The position numbers were made by a program, and so were the translations under genes. Positions 47,465 through 54,304 of a stretch of DNA of 64,000 nt are shown in pieces (positions within the stretch are counted from its first letter, which is position 1; each line of letters starts with the position of its first letter). This DNA comes from Sphingopyxis witflariensis. Its GTDB lineage: Bacteria > Pseudomonadota > Alphaproteobacteria > Sphingomonadales > Sphingomonadaceae. The stretch spans positions 791,692 to 855,691 of the forward strand of contig NZ_NISJ01000001.1 in the NCBI RefSeq assembly GCF_002205635.1, written 5' to 3'. Under the pieces are notes generated by a model that searched no databases, was not told where the DNA came from, and worked only from the letters and a program-made list of their open reading frames with translations.

Positions 47465-47478
47465 ACAAAACTGGACTC

Positions 47479-47504
47479 GCCCCTTCCCCTTTGCGGGGAG
47501 GGGC
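47479..47504 (+). terminator. Hairpin between rplY and pth
   Basis: GCCCCTTCCCC pairs with GGGGAGGGGC with one bulged base, directly after rplY. There is no T-tract. It may attenuate transcription into pth or protect the rplY mRNA 3' end. Confidence 0.5.
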
Positions 47505-47536
47505 GATCCGTTTGCGGCCCCGCGAAAGACGACGCC

Positions 47537-48106
47537 ATGCAACTATGGGTCGGCCTCGGCAATCCCGGGCCCCAATATGCGATGCACCGTCACAATGTCG
47601 GCTTCATGGCCGCTGACGTCATCGCCGATGTTTACGGCTTCCCCGCGCCCGCGAAGAAATTTCAGGGCTGGATTCAGGACGGCCGCATCGGCAACCAGCG
47701 CATCCTGCTGCTGAAACCCGGAACCTTCATGAACGAAAGCGGCCGCAGCGTGCGCGCCGCGATGGATTTCTATAAGCTGACGTCGCAGGACGTCACCGCA
47801 TTCTATGACGAGCTCGACCTCGTGCCGATGAAGGTGAAGGTCAAGCAGGGCGGCGGCGCGGCAGGCCATAATGGCATCCGCAGCATGATCCAGCATATCG
47901 GTGAGGATTTCCGCCGCGTGCGTATCGGCATCGGCCATCCGGGTCACAAGGACCGCGTGACCGGCCATGTGCTGGGCAATTATCACAAGAGCGAAATGGA
48001 GCCGCTGATCGACCTGCTCGGCGCGATCGCGGCCGAAGCGAAGTGGCTTGCCGAGGGTGACGAGGTGCGCTTCCAGAGCGACCTTGCGCTGCGGTTGCAG
48101 GGATGA
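47537..48106 (+). CDS. pth: Peptidyl-tRNA hydrolase
   Basis: Recycles peptidyl-tRNA released by stalled ribosomes. The 189-aa protein has the family's opening WVGLGNPGPQYAMHRHNVGFM with catalytic His in RHNVGF, the LLKPGTFMNESGRSV segment and the VTAFYDELDL/GGGAAGHNGIRS motifs that form the active-site cleft. The length is normal. It overlaps the GNAT gene by 4 nt. Confidence 0.97.
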   Translation: MQLWVGLGNPGPQYAMHRHNVGFMAADVIADVYGFPAPAKKFQGWIQDGRIGNQRILLLKPGTFMNESGRSVRAAMDFYKLTSQDVTAFYDELDLVPMKVKVKQGGGAAGHNGIRSMIQHIGEDFRRVRIGIGHPGHKDRVTGHVLGNYHKSEMEPLIDLLGAIAAEAKWLAEGDEVRFQSDLALRLQG

Positions 48107-48513
48107 CCCGCTTGCGGGCGGCGACAGAAAGTGACGCCGGCCCGGTGATCGCAATCTGGCAGGCCTGCGACCTGACGCGCCCATGGAACGACCCCCGCGC
48201 GGATTTTGCACGCGCACTCAATCATTCGGCATCCACCATCATCGTCGCTGAACAAGGACCCGACATTGTCGGAACGGCGATGACGGGATTCGACGGCCAT
48301 CGTGGGTGGATTTATTATTTGGGGGTTGCCCCGGATCGTCGCGGACAGGGGATTGCGCGGCAATTGCTCGATCACGCCTGCGACTGGTTGAAGCTTCGCG
48401 GCTGTCCGAAAGTCGAATTGATGCTGCGCGAAGGAAATCCTGCGGCTGAACTCTACAAGCATCTTGGCTGGGAGTTGCAGCCGGTGCGCGTTTTTGCGCG
48501 GTGGCTGGCGTGA
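48103..48513 (+). CDS. GNAT family N-acetyltransferase
   Basis: A 136-aa acetyltransferase of the YpeA type. The acetyl-CoA pyrophosphate loop is RRGQGIARQLL preceded by IYYLGVAPD; the C-terminal signature AAELYKHLGWE corresponds to the usual FYxxxGF. Start ATG 48103 overlaps the pth stop (ATGA), so the gene is coupled to pth. Substrate not predictable from sequence. Confidence 0.92.
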   Translation: MTRLRAATESDAGPVIAIWQACDLTRPWNDPRADFARALNHSASTIIVAEQGPDIVGTAMTGFDGHRGWIYYLGVAPDRRGQGIARQLLDHACDWLKLRGCPKVELMLREGNPAAELYKHLGWELQPVRVFARWLA

Positions 48514-48545
48514 TAGCGGCTGTCGCGGCTGCCCCGGTCACACGA

Positions 48546-48596
48546 CTGTCACCAAAATCATCCCGTTCTGACATGTTCAAGCAATCACGCTGACAC
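48546..48596 (+). promoter_or_regulatory. Pho-box-like array upstream of phoX
   Basis: Three heptamers close to the Pho-box consensus CTGTCAT lie at 48546 (CTGTCAC), 48568 (CTGACAT) and 48590 (CTGACAC). Their spacing is exactly 22 bp each, that is two 11-bp Pho-box units. The intervening 11-bp positions are poorly conserved. PhoB binding is inferred from the downstream PhoX gene and this periodicity. Confidence 0.55.
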
Positions 48597-48668
48597 TTCC
48601 CCCTGCCATCGGGGCCACCTCATCGGGACATCCAGTCCCGGGGCCCAACCGAAAAACAGGGGTACTGC

Positions 48669-50546
48669 ATGTCACATCTTACCGACGAAGCGCGCGCACC
48701 ATTTCGCCGCGACACCGACGACCTTGGCGGCACGGATAGCCTGGAGGCGATCGTCGCCCAAAATCCGACGCGCCGCACGCTGTTGCGCAATGGCCTGTTC
48801 GGACTGTCGGTGATTCCCGTTGCCGCGCTCGCGGCATGCGGCGATGACGACGGCAAGCCGCCCGTAACCGTTACGCCCACCCCGACACCGACGCCCACCC
48901 CGACACCAACCCCCGCGCCGAGCTATGCGATCAGCTTTGCCGCAGTCGCCGCGAACCAGAATGACACCGTCACCGTGCCCGCAGGTTACAGCGTCGATGT
49001 GCTGCTCAAGGCCGGTGATTCGGTTGAGTCCGGCACGCCTTACGCGGGCAGCTTCCCCGCCAGCCCTGCGGTTGCGGAGAAATGGGCCGGCGGCAATCAT
49101 GACGGGATGGAATATTTCGCCCTGCCCGGCGTCGATGCCAATAATGGCGGCCTGCTTGCGATGAATTATGAATATCCCGATTTCAACATTTTGATGGCGG
49201 GCAGCTATAATGCCGCCACCGCAACGGCCGACCAGAAAGCGCTCGCGCTGTCGGCGGTCGGCATCGGCGTTGTCGAAATCGCCAAGGGCACCGATGGAAA
49301 ATGGGCGGTCAAAGCGAACTCGACCTATAACCGGCGCTATACCGGCAACAGCAGCTATCGCGCCGGTGGTCCCGCCGCAGGCCTGTTGTCGGGATCGATC
49401 AAGGGCATGCTGAACAATTGTGCGAGCGGCCGGACCCCGTGGGACACCTATCTGACCTGCGAGGAAACGACCGACAATTATTTCGACCCGACGCAGCCCG
49501 CGACCGATTATGGCTGGGTCGTCGAAATCGACCCGCTGCGCGAACTGGCGGTCCCGACCAAGCGCACCGCGATGGGCCGCTTCAACCATGAGAATGTGGC
49601 CTATATGGCCAATGGCGATCGCCGCGTCGCATTTTATATGGGCGATGATTCGACCCCCGGCTGCATCTATAAATTCGTCCCCGACCGCGCCTACAGCGGA
49701 ACAAACCGGGCAGCGAACACCGACCTGCTCGACTATGGCACGCTGTATGTTGCGCGCTTCAACGGCGACGGGACAGGCGAATGGCGGGCGCTGGTCGTCG
49801 GTCAGAACGGCCTGACCGCCGGAGCATCGGACCCCGGCAATGTCAGCCAGAGCACAACCCCGCCCGCGCCGACGATCGTCAACTTCAACAATCAGGCCGA
49901 TGTGCTGATCAACTGCGCCTCAGCGGCGCGCGTTGCCGGCGGCACAGTGATGGATCGCCCCGAGTGGCTGACCGTCGCGCCCGACAACAGGGCCGTGTTC
50001 GTCACGCTGACCAACAATAGCGGCCGCCGTGTCACCGATCCGATGAACCCCCGAGTCACCAACCTGCATGGCCACATCATCAAATTCCGCGAGGACGCCG
50101 ACACGCCGCTGGCGACCAAGTTCAGCTGGGAAGTCTTCCTGATGGCGGGCGACCAGTCGTTGGCCGCAGGCGGCAGCAATTTGACCGGCAATATCAACGG
50201 CGACACCTTCTCCAGCCCCGACGGGCTGCGCATCGATCCGCAAGGCCGTCTGTGGGTGCAGACCGATCACAGCGTTCCGGGCAATTCAGGCGTCGCAGGG
50301 ACGACGATCGACGGCGCCTTCGGGCATAATGCGATGTTCTATGTCGATCAGGTGAGCAAGCTGTCGAAACGCTTTCTGGTCGGCCCCAAAGGCTGCGAGA
50401 TCACCGGACTGGCCTATACGCCCGACCTCAAGACCTTCTTCGTCAACATCCAGCATCCGACGGGCAACTGGCCGGTCGCGGGCCAGCAGCCGCGCTCGTC
50501 GACCGTCGTGGTGCGGCGAATCGACAATCAGCCGGTCGGCAACTGA
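48669..50546 (+). CDS. phoX: PhoX family alkaline phosphatase
   Basis: A DUF839/PhoX calcium-iron phosphomonoesterase, 625 aa, releasing phosphate from organic esters outside the cytoplasm. The N-terminus has a Tat-type RR (residues 35-36) in NPTRRTLLRNGLFG and a lipobox-like ALAAC at C57, so it may be a Tat-exported lipoprotein. A (TP)n linker of about eight repeats (residues 68-84) tethers the domain. Core motifs are GNHDGMEYF, NYEYPDFN, YLTCEETTDNYFD and RFNHENVAY, typical of PhoX metal ligands. It is preceded by the Pho-box-like array and followed by two hairpins. Confidence 0.92.
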   Translation: MSHLTDEARAPFRRDTDDLGGTDSLEAIVAQNPTRRTLLRNGLFGLSVIPVAALAACGDDDGKPPVTVTPTPTPTPTPTPTPAPSYAISFAAVAANQNDTVTVPAGYSVDVLLKAGDSVESGTPYAGSFPASPAVAEKWAGGNHDGMEYFALPGVDANNGGLLAMNYEYPDFNILMAGSYNAATATADQKALALSAVGIGVVEIAKGTDGKWAVKANSTYNRRYTGNSSYRAGGPAAGLLSGSIKGMLNNCASGRTPWDTYLTCEETTDNYFDPTQPATDYGWVVEIDPLRELAVPTKRTAMGRFNHENVAYMANGDRRVAFYMGDDSTPGCIYKFVPDRAYSGTNRAANTDLLDYGTLYVARFNGDGTGEWRALVVGQNGLTAGASDPGNVSQSTTPPAPTIVNFNNQADVLINCASAARVAGGTVMDRPEWLTVAPDNRAVFVTLTNNSGRRVTDPMNPRVTNLHGHIIKFREDADTPLATKFSWEVFLMAGDQSLAAGGSNLTGNINGDTFSSPDGLRIDPQGRLWVQTDHSVPGNSGVAGTTIDGAFGHNAMFYVDQVSKLSKRFLVGPKGCEITGLAYTPDLKTFFVNIQHPTGNWPVAGQQPRSSTVVVRRIDNQPVGN

Positions 50547-50548
50547 TT

Positions 50549-50613
50549 GCGTCGCCGGGCTCGTCCGGCGACGCGCGAAACGGCCGGCCTCCGTCCCCCG
50601 GGGCTGGCCGTTT
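50549..50613. terminator. Two hairpins between phoX and the CAP-protein gene
   Basis: A perfect 10-bp stem GCGTCGCCGG/CCGGCGACGC (50549-50558, 50565-50574) is followed by a 12-bp stem starting AAACGGCC and ending GGCCGTTT (50578-50613) with one G-U pair. They lie between convergent genes, and the A/T-rich stem ends make the second a plausible bidirectional terminator. Confidence 0.65.
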
Positions 50614-50623
50614 CCAATAACAT

Positions 50624-51283
50624 TTAATTTGGTCTGGCGGCGGGCCGCTTGGGCGGCGGCGGAGGCGATCCGTCGGCGGTTTCGGAGAGCATGATCACGC
50701 ACATCGTGCGGTGAACGCTATGCCGACCGCACGCGGCGCCGGCATAGCGATAGCGCGCTTCGAGCACTGCAAAGCGGTGGCCGCGCCCGGGAACGCCATC
50801 GTCGACGAGCAATTGTTCGATCACCGTGACCGGGTCACTATGGCCATAGGTGATCACTTCGCCGACATAACGGCCGCCGCCGCGCGCAACCACGCGCTCG
50901 CCCGGGCCGCGACCGCGCGAACGGTGTCCGACCTCGCCCGAGCGCGATTGTGCCGCGACATGATCGGCTGCCGCGCGTGCGAGTATCTCGCCATGCTTCA
51001 GCGTCGCGACCGGACGTGCCACGCGCAGCGCGGCGACGGCCTCGTCGAGCGCGGCGACGCCCTCGCGCGTCTGAATGTCAATCTCGTCGTCATATCGGCC
51101 GCGCAGAATGTCGCCGTCGTAACGCTCGCGTGTTTGAGCGACGACGCGGGCATAGCCGCGTGGATCGGCGCGCAACGCGTTGAGTTCGTCCAGCACATCA
51201 CCCTCAAAATCGCCCGGCGCCGCGGTTGCAGCGGTCGTCGATGCGATCGCCAACCCGGCCCAGAGCATATATTTCCATCGCAT
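50624..51283 (-). CDS. CAP-domain (SCP-like) secreted protein
   Basis: A 219-aa extracytoplasmic protein with a signal peptide (MLWAGLAIASTTAATAAPG). The CAP/SCP fold is indicated by VLDELNALRADPRGYARVV, ILARAAADHVAAQSRSGEVGH and the VGEVITYG strand, followed by IEQLLVDDGVPGRGHR and YRYAGAACGRH. Such proteins bind sterols or lipids or have unknown roles in bacteria. The start at ATG 51283 is chosen because the upstream extension to 51346 lacks signal features. It is divergent from ychF. Confidence 0.83.
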   Translation of the reverse strand: MRWKYMLWAGLAIASTTAATAAPGDFEGDVLDELNALRADPRGYARVVAQTRERYDGDILRGRYDDEIDIQTREGVAALDEAVAALRVARPVATLKHGEILARAAADHVAAQSRSGEVGHRSRGRGPGERVVARGGGRYVGEVITYGHSDPVTVIEQLLVDDGVPGRGHRFAVLEARYRYAGAACGRHSVHRTMCVIMLSETADGSPPPPPKRPAARPN

Positions 51284-51447
51284 AGTGTCGCGCCCTTCTT
51301 TCCCCCGGTGTCGGGCGATAGCTTGCGTATAATGAATGATCGGCAACGACGCTGCGCGGTCTGGGCTGGCAAAAAGCGCGCGAACCGGCTAGCGGGCCTG
51401 CAAATAGCGCGTCCGTGCGGCGCCAGCGACAATCGAAAGACAAAATC

Positions 51448-52545
51448 ATGGGTTTCAAATGCGGAATCGTCGGGCTTCCCAATGTCGGCAAGTCCACCCT
51501 GTTCAACGCGCTGACCGAAACGGCGGCGGCGCAGGCAGCGAATTATCCCTTCTGCACGATCGAGCCCAATATCGGCAATGTCGCCGTCCCCGACGCGCGG
51601 CTTGAGAAACTGGCCGCAATCGCGGGCAGCAAGAAGATCATCGCGACCCAGCTCGCCTTCGTCGACATCGCCGGCCTTGTGCGCGGCGCGTCGAAGGGCG
51701 AAGGTCTGGGCAACCAGTTCCTCGGCAACATCCGCGAAGTCGATGCAATCGTCCATGTCCTGCGTTGTTTCGAGGATGACGACATCCAGCATGTCGAAAA
51801 TCGCGTCGATCCGGTCGCCGATGCCGAGACGGTCGAGACCGAACTGCTGCTTTCCGATCTCGAAAGCCTCGAAAAGCGCGTTCCCGCCTTTGTCAAAAAG
51901 GCCGCACAGGGCGACAAGGAATCGAAAATCGCCGCTTCGGTGCTCGGCCAGGCGCTCGAACTGCTGCGCGAAGGCAAGCCCGCGCGGTTGACCCAGCCGC
52001 GCGACGAAGAGGAAGAGCGCGTCCTGCGCACCGCACAGCTGCTGACCTCGAAGCCCGTCCTTTATGTCTGCAACGTCGATGAGGGCAGCGCCGCCAATGG
52101 CAATGCTTTCTCGGAAAAGGTTTTCGCCAAGGCCGCCGCCGAGGGGGCGCAGGCCGTCGTCGTATCCGCCGCGATCGAGAGCGAGCTGGTGACGATGGAG
52201 ATGGCCGACCGGATGGAATTCCTGTCCGAAATGGGCCTTACCGAAACCGGCCTCGCGCGCGTCATCCGCGCCGGTTACGAGCTTCTCCACCTGATCACCT
52301 TCTTCACCGTCGGGCCACAGGAAGCGCGCGCCTGGACCGTCCATACCGGCGCCACCGCCCCCGAAGCCGCGGGCGAAATCCACAGCGATTTCCAGAAGGG
52401 CTTCATCCGCGCCGAAACCATCGCCTATGACGATTATGTCGCACTGGGCGGCGAAGCGCGGGCGCGCGAAGCGGGCAAGCTGCGCGCCGAAGGCAAGGCC
52501 TATGTCGTGCACGACGGCGACGTGATGCATTTCCTGCATAGCTGA
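51448..52545 (+). CDS. ychF: Redox-regulated ATPase YchF (OLA1 family)
   Basis: A TRAFAC-class P-loop protein that prefers ATP and associates with ribosomes. The 365-aa protein has G1 GLPNVGKSTLFNALT, G3 DIAGLVRGASKGEG, the altered G4 CNVDEGS in place of NKxD, and a C-terminal TGS domain (LLHLITFFTVGPQEARAW). The Asn-to-other change in G4 explains ATP preference in this family. ATG 51448 (MGFKCGIVG) is the standard start; the open extension to 51415 is not coding. Confidence 0.96.
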   Translation: MGFKCGIVGLPNVGKSTLFNALTETAAAQAANYPFCTIEPNIGNVAVPDARLEKLAAIAGSKKIIATQLAFVDIAGLVRGASKGEGLGNQFLGNIREVDAIVHVLRCFEDDDIQHVENRVDPVADAETVETELLLSDLESLEKRVPAFVKKAAQGDKESKIAASVLGQALELLREGKPARLTQPRDEEEERVLRTAQLLTSKPVLYVCNVDEGSAANGNAFSEKVFAKAAAEGAQAVVVSAAIESELVTMEMADRMEFLSEMGLTETGLARVIRAGYELLHLITFFTVGPQEARAWTVHTGATAPEAAGEIHSDFQKGFIRAETIAYDDYVALGGEARAREAGKLRAEGKAYVVHDGDVMHFLHS

Positions 52546-53035
52546 TCCGGCTTCGTCATTTCAGCGGGAATCGGATCGCCGGGAGGACCGCACGATGTCC
52601 CAAAGTTCAGCGAAGGTCAGCCTTGTGCGGGCCGCGAACTTAACCTTGCCGTGCTGAACGCGCGGCACAGAATCCGCGGTGGCCGCACCCCCGGCCGACC
52701 GCTTTATATACCAAGTTGAAAGAGCTGTGAGACAGGCTGTCACAGCGGGATAATGTAGGAAAGGCCTATGTGAAGGCCGCCACATTTTGGCTATGGGGAT
52801 GGAGCGGCACCGGGGGGCGAACACAGTCATTGCGACCGGAACCCCAGTAAATGGCGACTTTGGGGTGGGAAGCGGAGGATACCCTTTTCTTACTTCGTCA
52901 TTCCCGCGAAAGCGGGAACCCAGGGATAGGTTGGCTGACGGACGCTCTGGGTCCCCGCTTTCGCGGGGATGACGAAGGGATAGAGTATGGCAACCACCGG
53001 TCGTTAGCCGTCGTTCCGAGTCAATTTACAATGTG
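52546..53035. other. Gene-free region between ychF and merR
   Basis: About 490 bp. Its clear feature is a palindromic repeat at 52893-52977 (listed separately). The stretch 52790-52880 (including AACACAGTCATTGCGACCGG and CCCCAGTAAATGGCGACTTT) looks like a dispersed intergenic element. GGTCGTTA at 52999 recurs in the region before rplY. A minus-strand frame at 52561-52830 has shadow-like composition and is not called. Confidence 0.5.
52893..52977. repeat. Palindromic intergenic repeat (family 3)
   Basis: An inverted repeat with outer arms CTTCGTCATTCCCGCGAAAG and its complement ending at 52977 (CTTTCGCGGGGATGACGAAG), about 30 bp per arm with two mismatches, enclosing 25 nt. Each arm is also a small hairpin with GAAA or TTTC loop. 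It is related to the repeats inside glyS, which share the CCCG-C-GAAA-G-CGGG core. Confidence 0.85.
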
Positions 53036-53437
53036 TCAGGTTTCGAACGCGGCCAAGATCGGGCACGGCCCCTTGTCGCTCGCCGCGCATTGCGTTGCGA
53101 GGCGCGCCAGCGCGGCGCGGGCTTCGGTCATTTGCGCGATTTTCGCATCGAGCACCTCGATGCGCTGGCGGGCAAGGTCGCGGACGCGGGCGCGGTCGTC
53201 GCTCGCCTCCAGCGCCAACAGCTCGCCAATCTCTTCCAGAGTGAATCCCGCAGCCTGCGCCGAACGGATAAATTTCAGGCGCCGAACATCATTCTCGTCA
53301 TAACGGCGGATGCCGCCGCCCCAACCGTCACCGCCGCTGCGCGCAGGGGTGCCGATCAACCCGCGGCGCTGATAATAGCGGATTGTTTCGACCCCGACGT
53401 CGCCCGCCGCCGCCAATTTTCCGATCGTGAGTTGCAT
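53036..53437 (-). CDS. MerR family transcriptional regulator
   Basis: A 133-aa MerR-type activator from ATG 53437. The winged HTH reads LTIGKLAAAGDVGVETIRYYQRRGLI, followed by RRYDENDVRRLKFIRSAQAAGFTLEEI. The C-terminal sensor end has C117 and C125 in QCAASDKGPCPIL, close to two of the three mercury ligands (C117, C126) of Tn501 MerR, but position 82 has no Cys. A metal or thiol signal is therefore plausible but mercury is not established. It is divergent from, and shares a 41-bp control region with, the glutaredoxin-MauE gene. Confidence 0.9.
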   Translation of the reverse strand: MQLTIGKLAAAGDVGVETIRYYQRRGLIGTPARSGGDGWGGGIRRYDENDVRRLKFIRSAQAAGFTLEEIGELLALEASDDRARVRDLARQRIEVLDAKIAQMTEARAALARLATQCAASDKGPCPILAAFET

Positions 53438-53440
53438 CGC

Positions 53441-53472
53441 TTGACTCCGTACTATGGTACGGAGGCTATATG
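53441..53472 (+). promoter_or_regulatory. MerR-type promoter with dyad operator
   Basis: The -35 TTGACT (53441-53446) and -10 TATATG (53467-53472) are 20 bp apart, longer than normal, and the spacer holds the perfect dyad CTCCGTAC-TATG-GTACGGAG (53445-53464). An over-long spacer containing a dyad is the hallmark of MerR-activated promoters. It reads toward the glutaredoxin-MauE gene; the dyad also lies 8 bp before the merR start codon, allowing autoregulation. Confidence 0.88.
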
Positions 53473-53478
53473 GGGTGC

Positions 53479-54216
53479 ATGACAAAGCAAGCAACACTCC
53501 ATCGCATGGTCATGCCGGGGCACACCTGCCCCTATGGCCTCAAGGCAAAATATCTTCTCGAAAGAAGGGGCTATACGGTCGACGACCAATGGCTGACGAC
53601 GCGCGAGGAAACCGACGCGTTTAAGGCCGAGCATGACGTCAAGACGACGCCGCAGACCTTTATCGATGGCGTCCGGATCGGCGGATATGACGATCTGCGC
53701 CGTCATTTCGGGCTGAAGGTCGCCGCCCCCGAGGCGACGAGCTACCGCCCGGTGATCGCCTTGTTCGCGATGACCGCGCTGATGGCGCTCGCTACCTCCT
53801 ACTCGGTGTTTGGCGATGCCTTTACCCTGCGCGCCGCCGAATGGTTCATCTCGTTCAGCATGATCGTGCTCGCGCTGCTCAAACTGCAGGACATCGACAA
53901 ATTCGCGACGATGTTCCTGAATTACGACCTGCTTGCCAAACGCTGGGTTCCCTATGGGCTGATCTATCCCTTTGCCGAGGGCCTGGCGGGCGTGTTGATG
54001 ACCGCCCACGCTCTGCCCTGGCTGTCGATCCCTGTTGCGCTGTTCATCGGCGGCATCGGCGCCGCTTCGGTGTTCAAGGCGGTCTATATCGACAGGCGCG
54101 AGCTGAAATGCGCGTGCGTCGGCGGCAGCAGCAAGGTGCCGCTCGGCTTCATCTCGCTGACCGAAAATGTCGCTATGGTCGGCATGGCGGTCTGGATGCT
54201 GTGGATGTTCGTGTGA
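53479..54216 (+). CDS. Glutaredoxin-MauE/DoxX fusion membrane protein
   Basis: A 245-aa two-domain protein. Residues 1-80 form a glutaredoxin-like domain with redox motif C17-P-Y-G and cis-Pro segment TTPQTFIDG; the CPYG motif has a single Cys. Residues 90-245 form a four-helix MauE/DoxX-type domain with a conserved C211-A-C213 pair in LKCACVGGSSKVPLGF. The function is probably electron or thiol transfer across the membrane, linked to the MerR regulator next door. ATG 53479 is preferred: ATG 53470 overlaps the -10 box. The transcript may start at the ATG itself (leaderless). Exact role unknown. Confidence 0.85.
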   Translation: MTKQATLHRMVMPGHTCPYGLKAKYLLERRGYTVDDQWLTTREETDAFKAEHDVKTTPQTFIDGVRIGGYDDLRRHFGLKVAAPEATSYRPVIALFAMTALMALATSYSVFGDAFTLRAAEWFISFSMIVLALLKLQDIDKFATMFLNYDLLAKRWVPYGLIYPFAEGLAGVLMTAHALPWLSIPVALFIGGIGAASVFKAVYIDRRELKCACVGGSSKVPLGFISLTENVAMVGMAVWMLWMFV

Positions 54217-54304
54217 CGCCAGCAGACCAGAGTTTCGGTCATTGAAGTCCCACATGGCTGGTCTATCGAGGGTCGCATGATTCGCGCGCCGAGGGAAACC
54301 AGCC

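Noticed and set aside
48868..48921. Tandem hexamer-like repeat (TP codons) in phoX as a phase-variation switch
   Set aside because: The units are multiples of 3, so slippage would not break the frame; it is better explained as a flexible linker after the lipobox.
52561..52830. An 89-codon minus-strand frame after ychF
   Set aside because: No start signal, no recognisable motif, and it overlaps repeat-like intergenic DNA.
53036..54216. A mercury-resistance (mer) operon
   Set aside because: The regulator lacks Cys82 of MerR and there is no merT, merP or merA; the neighbour is a glutaredoxin-MauE fusion.
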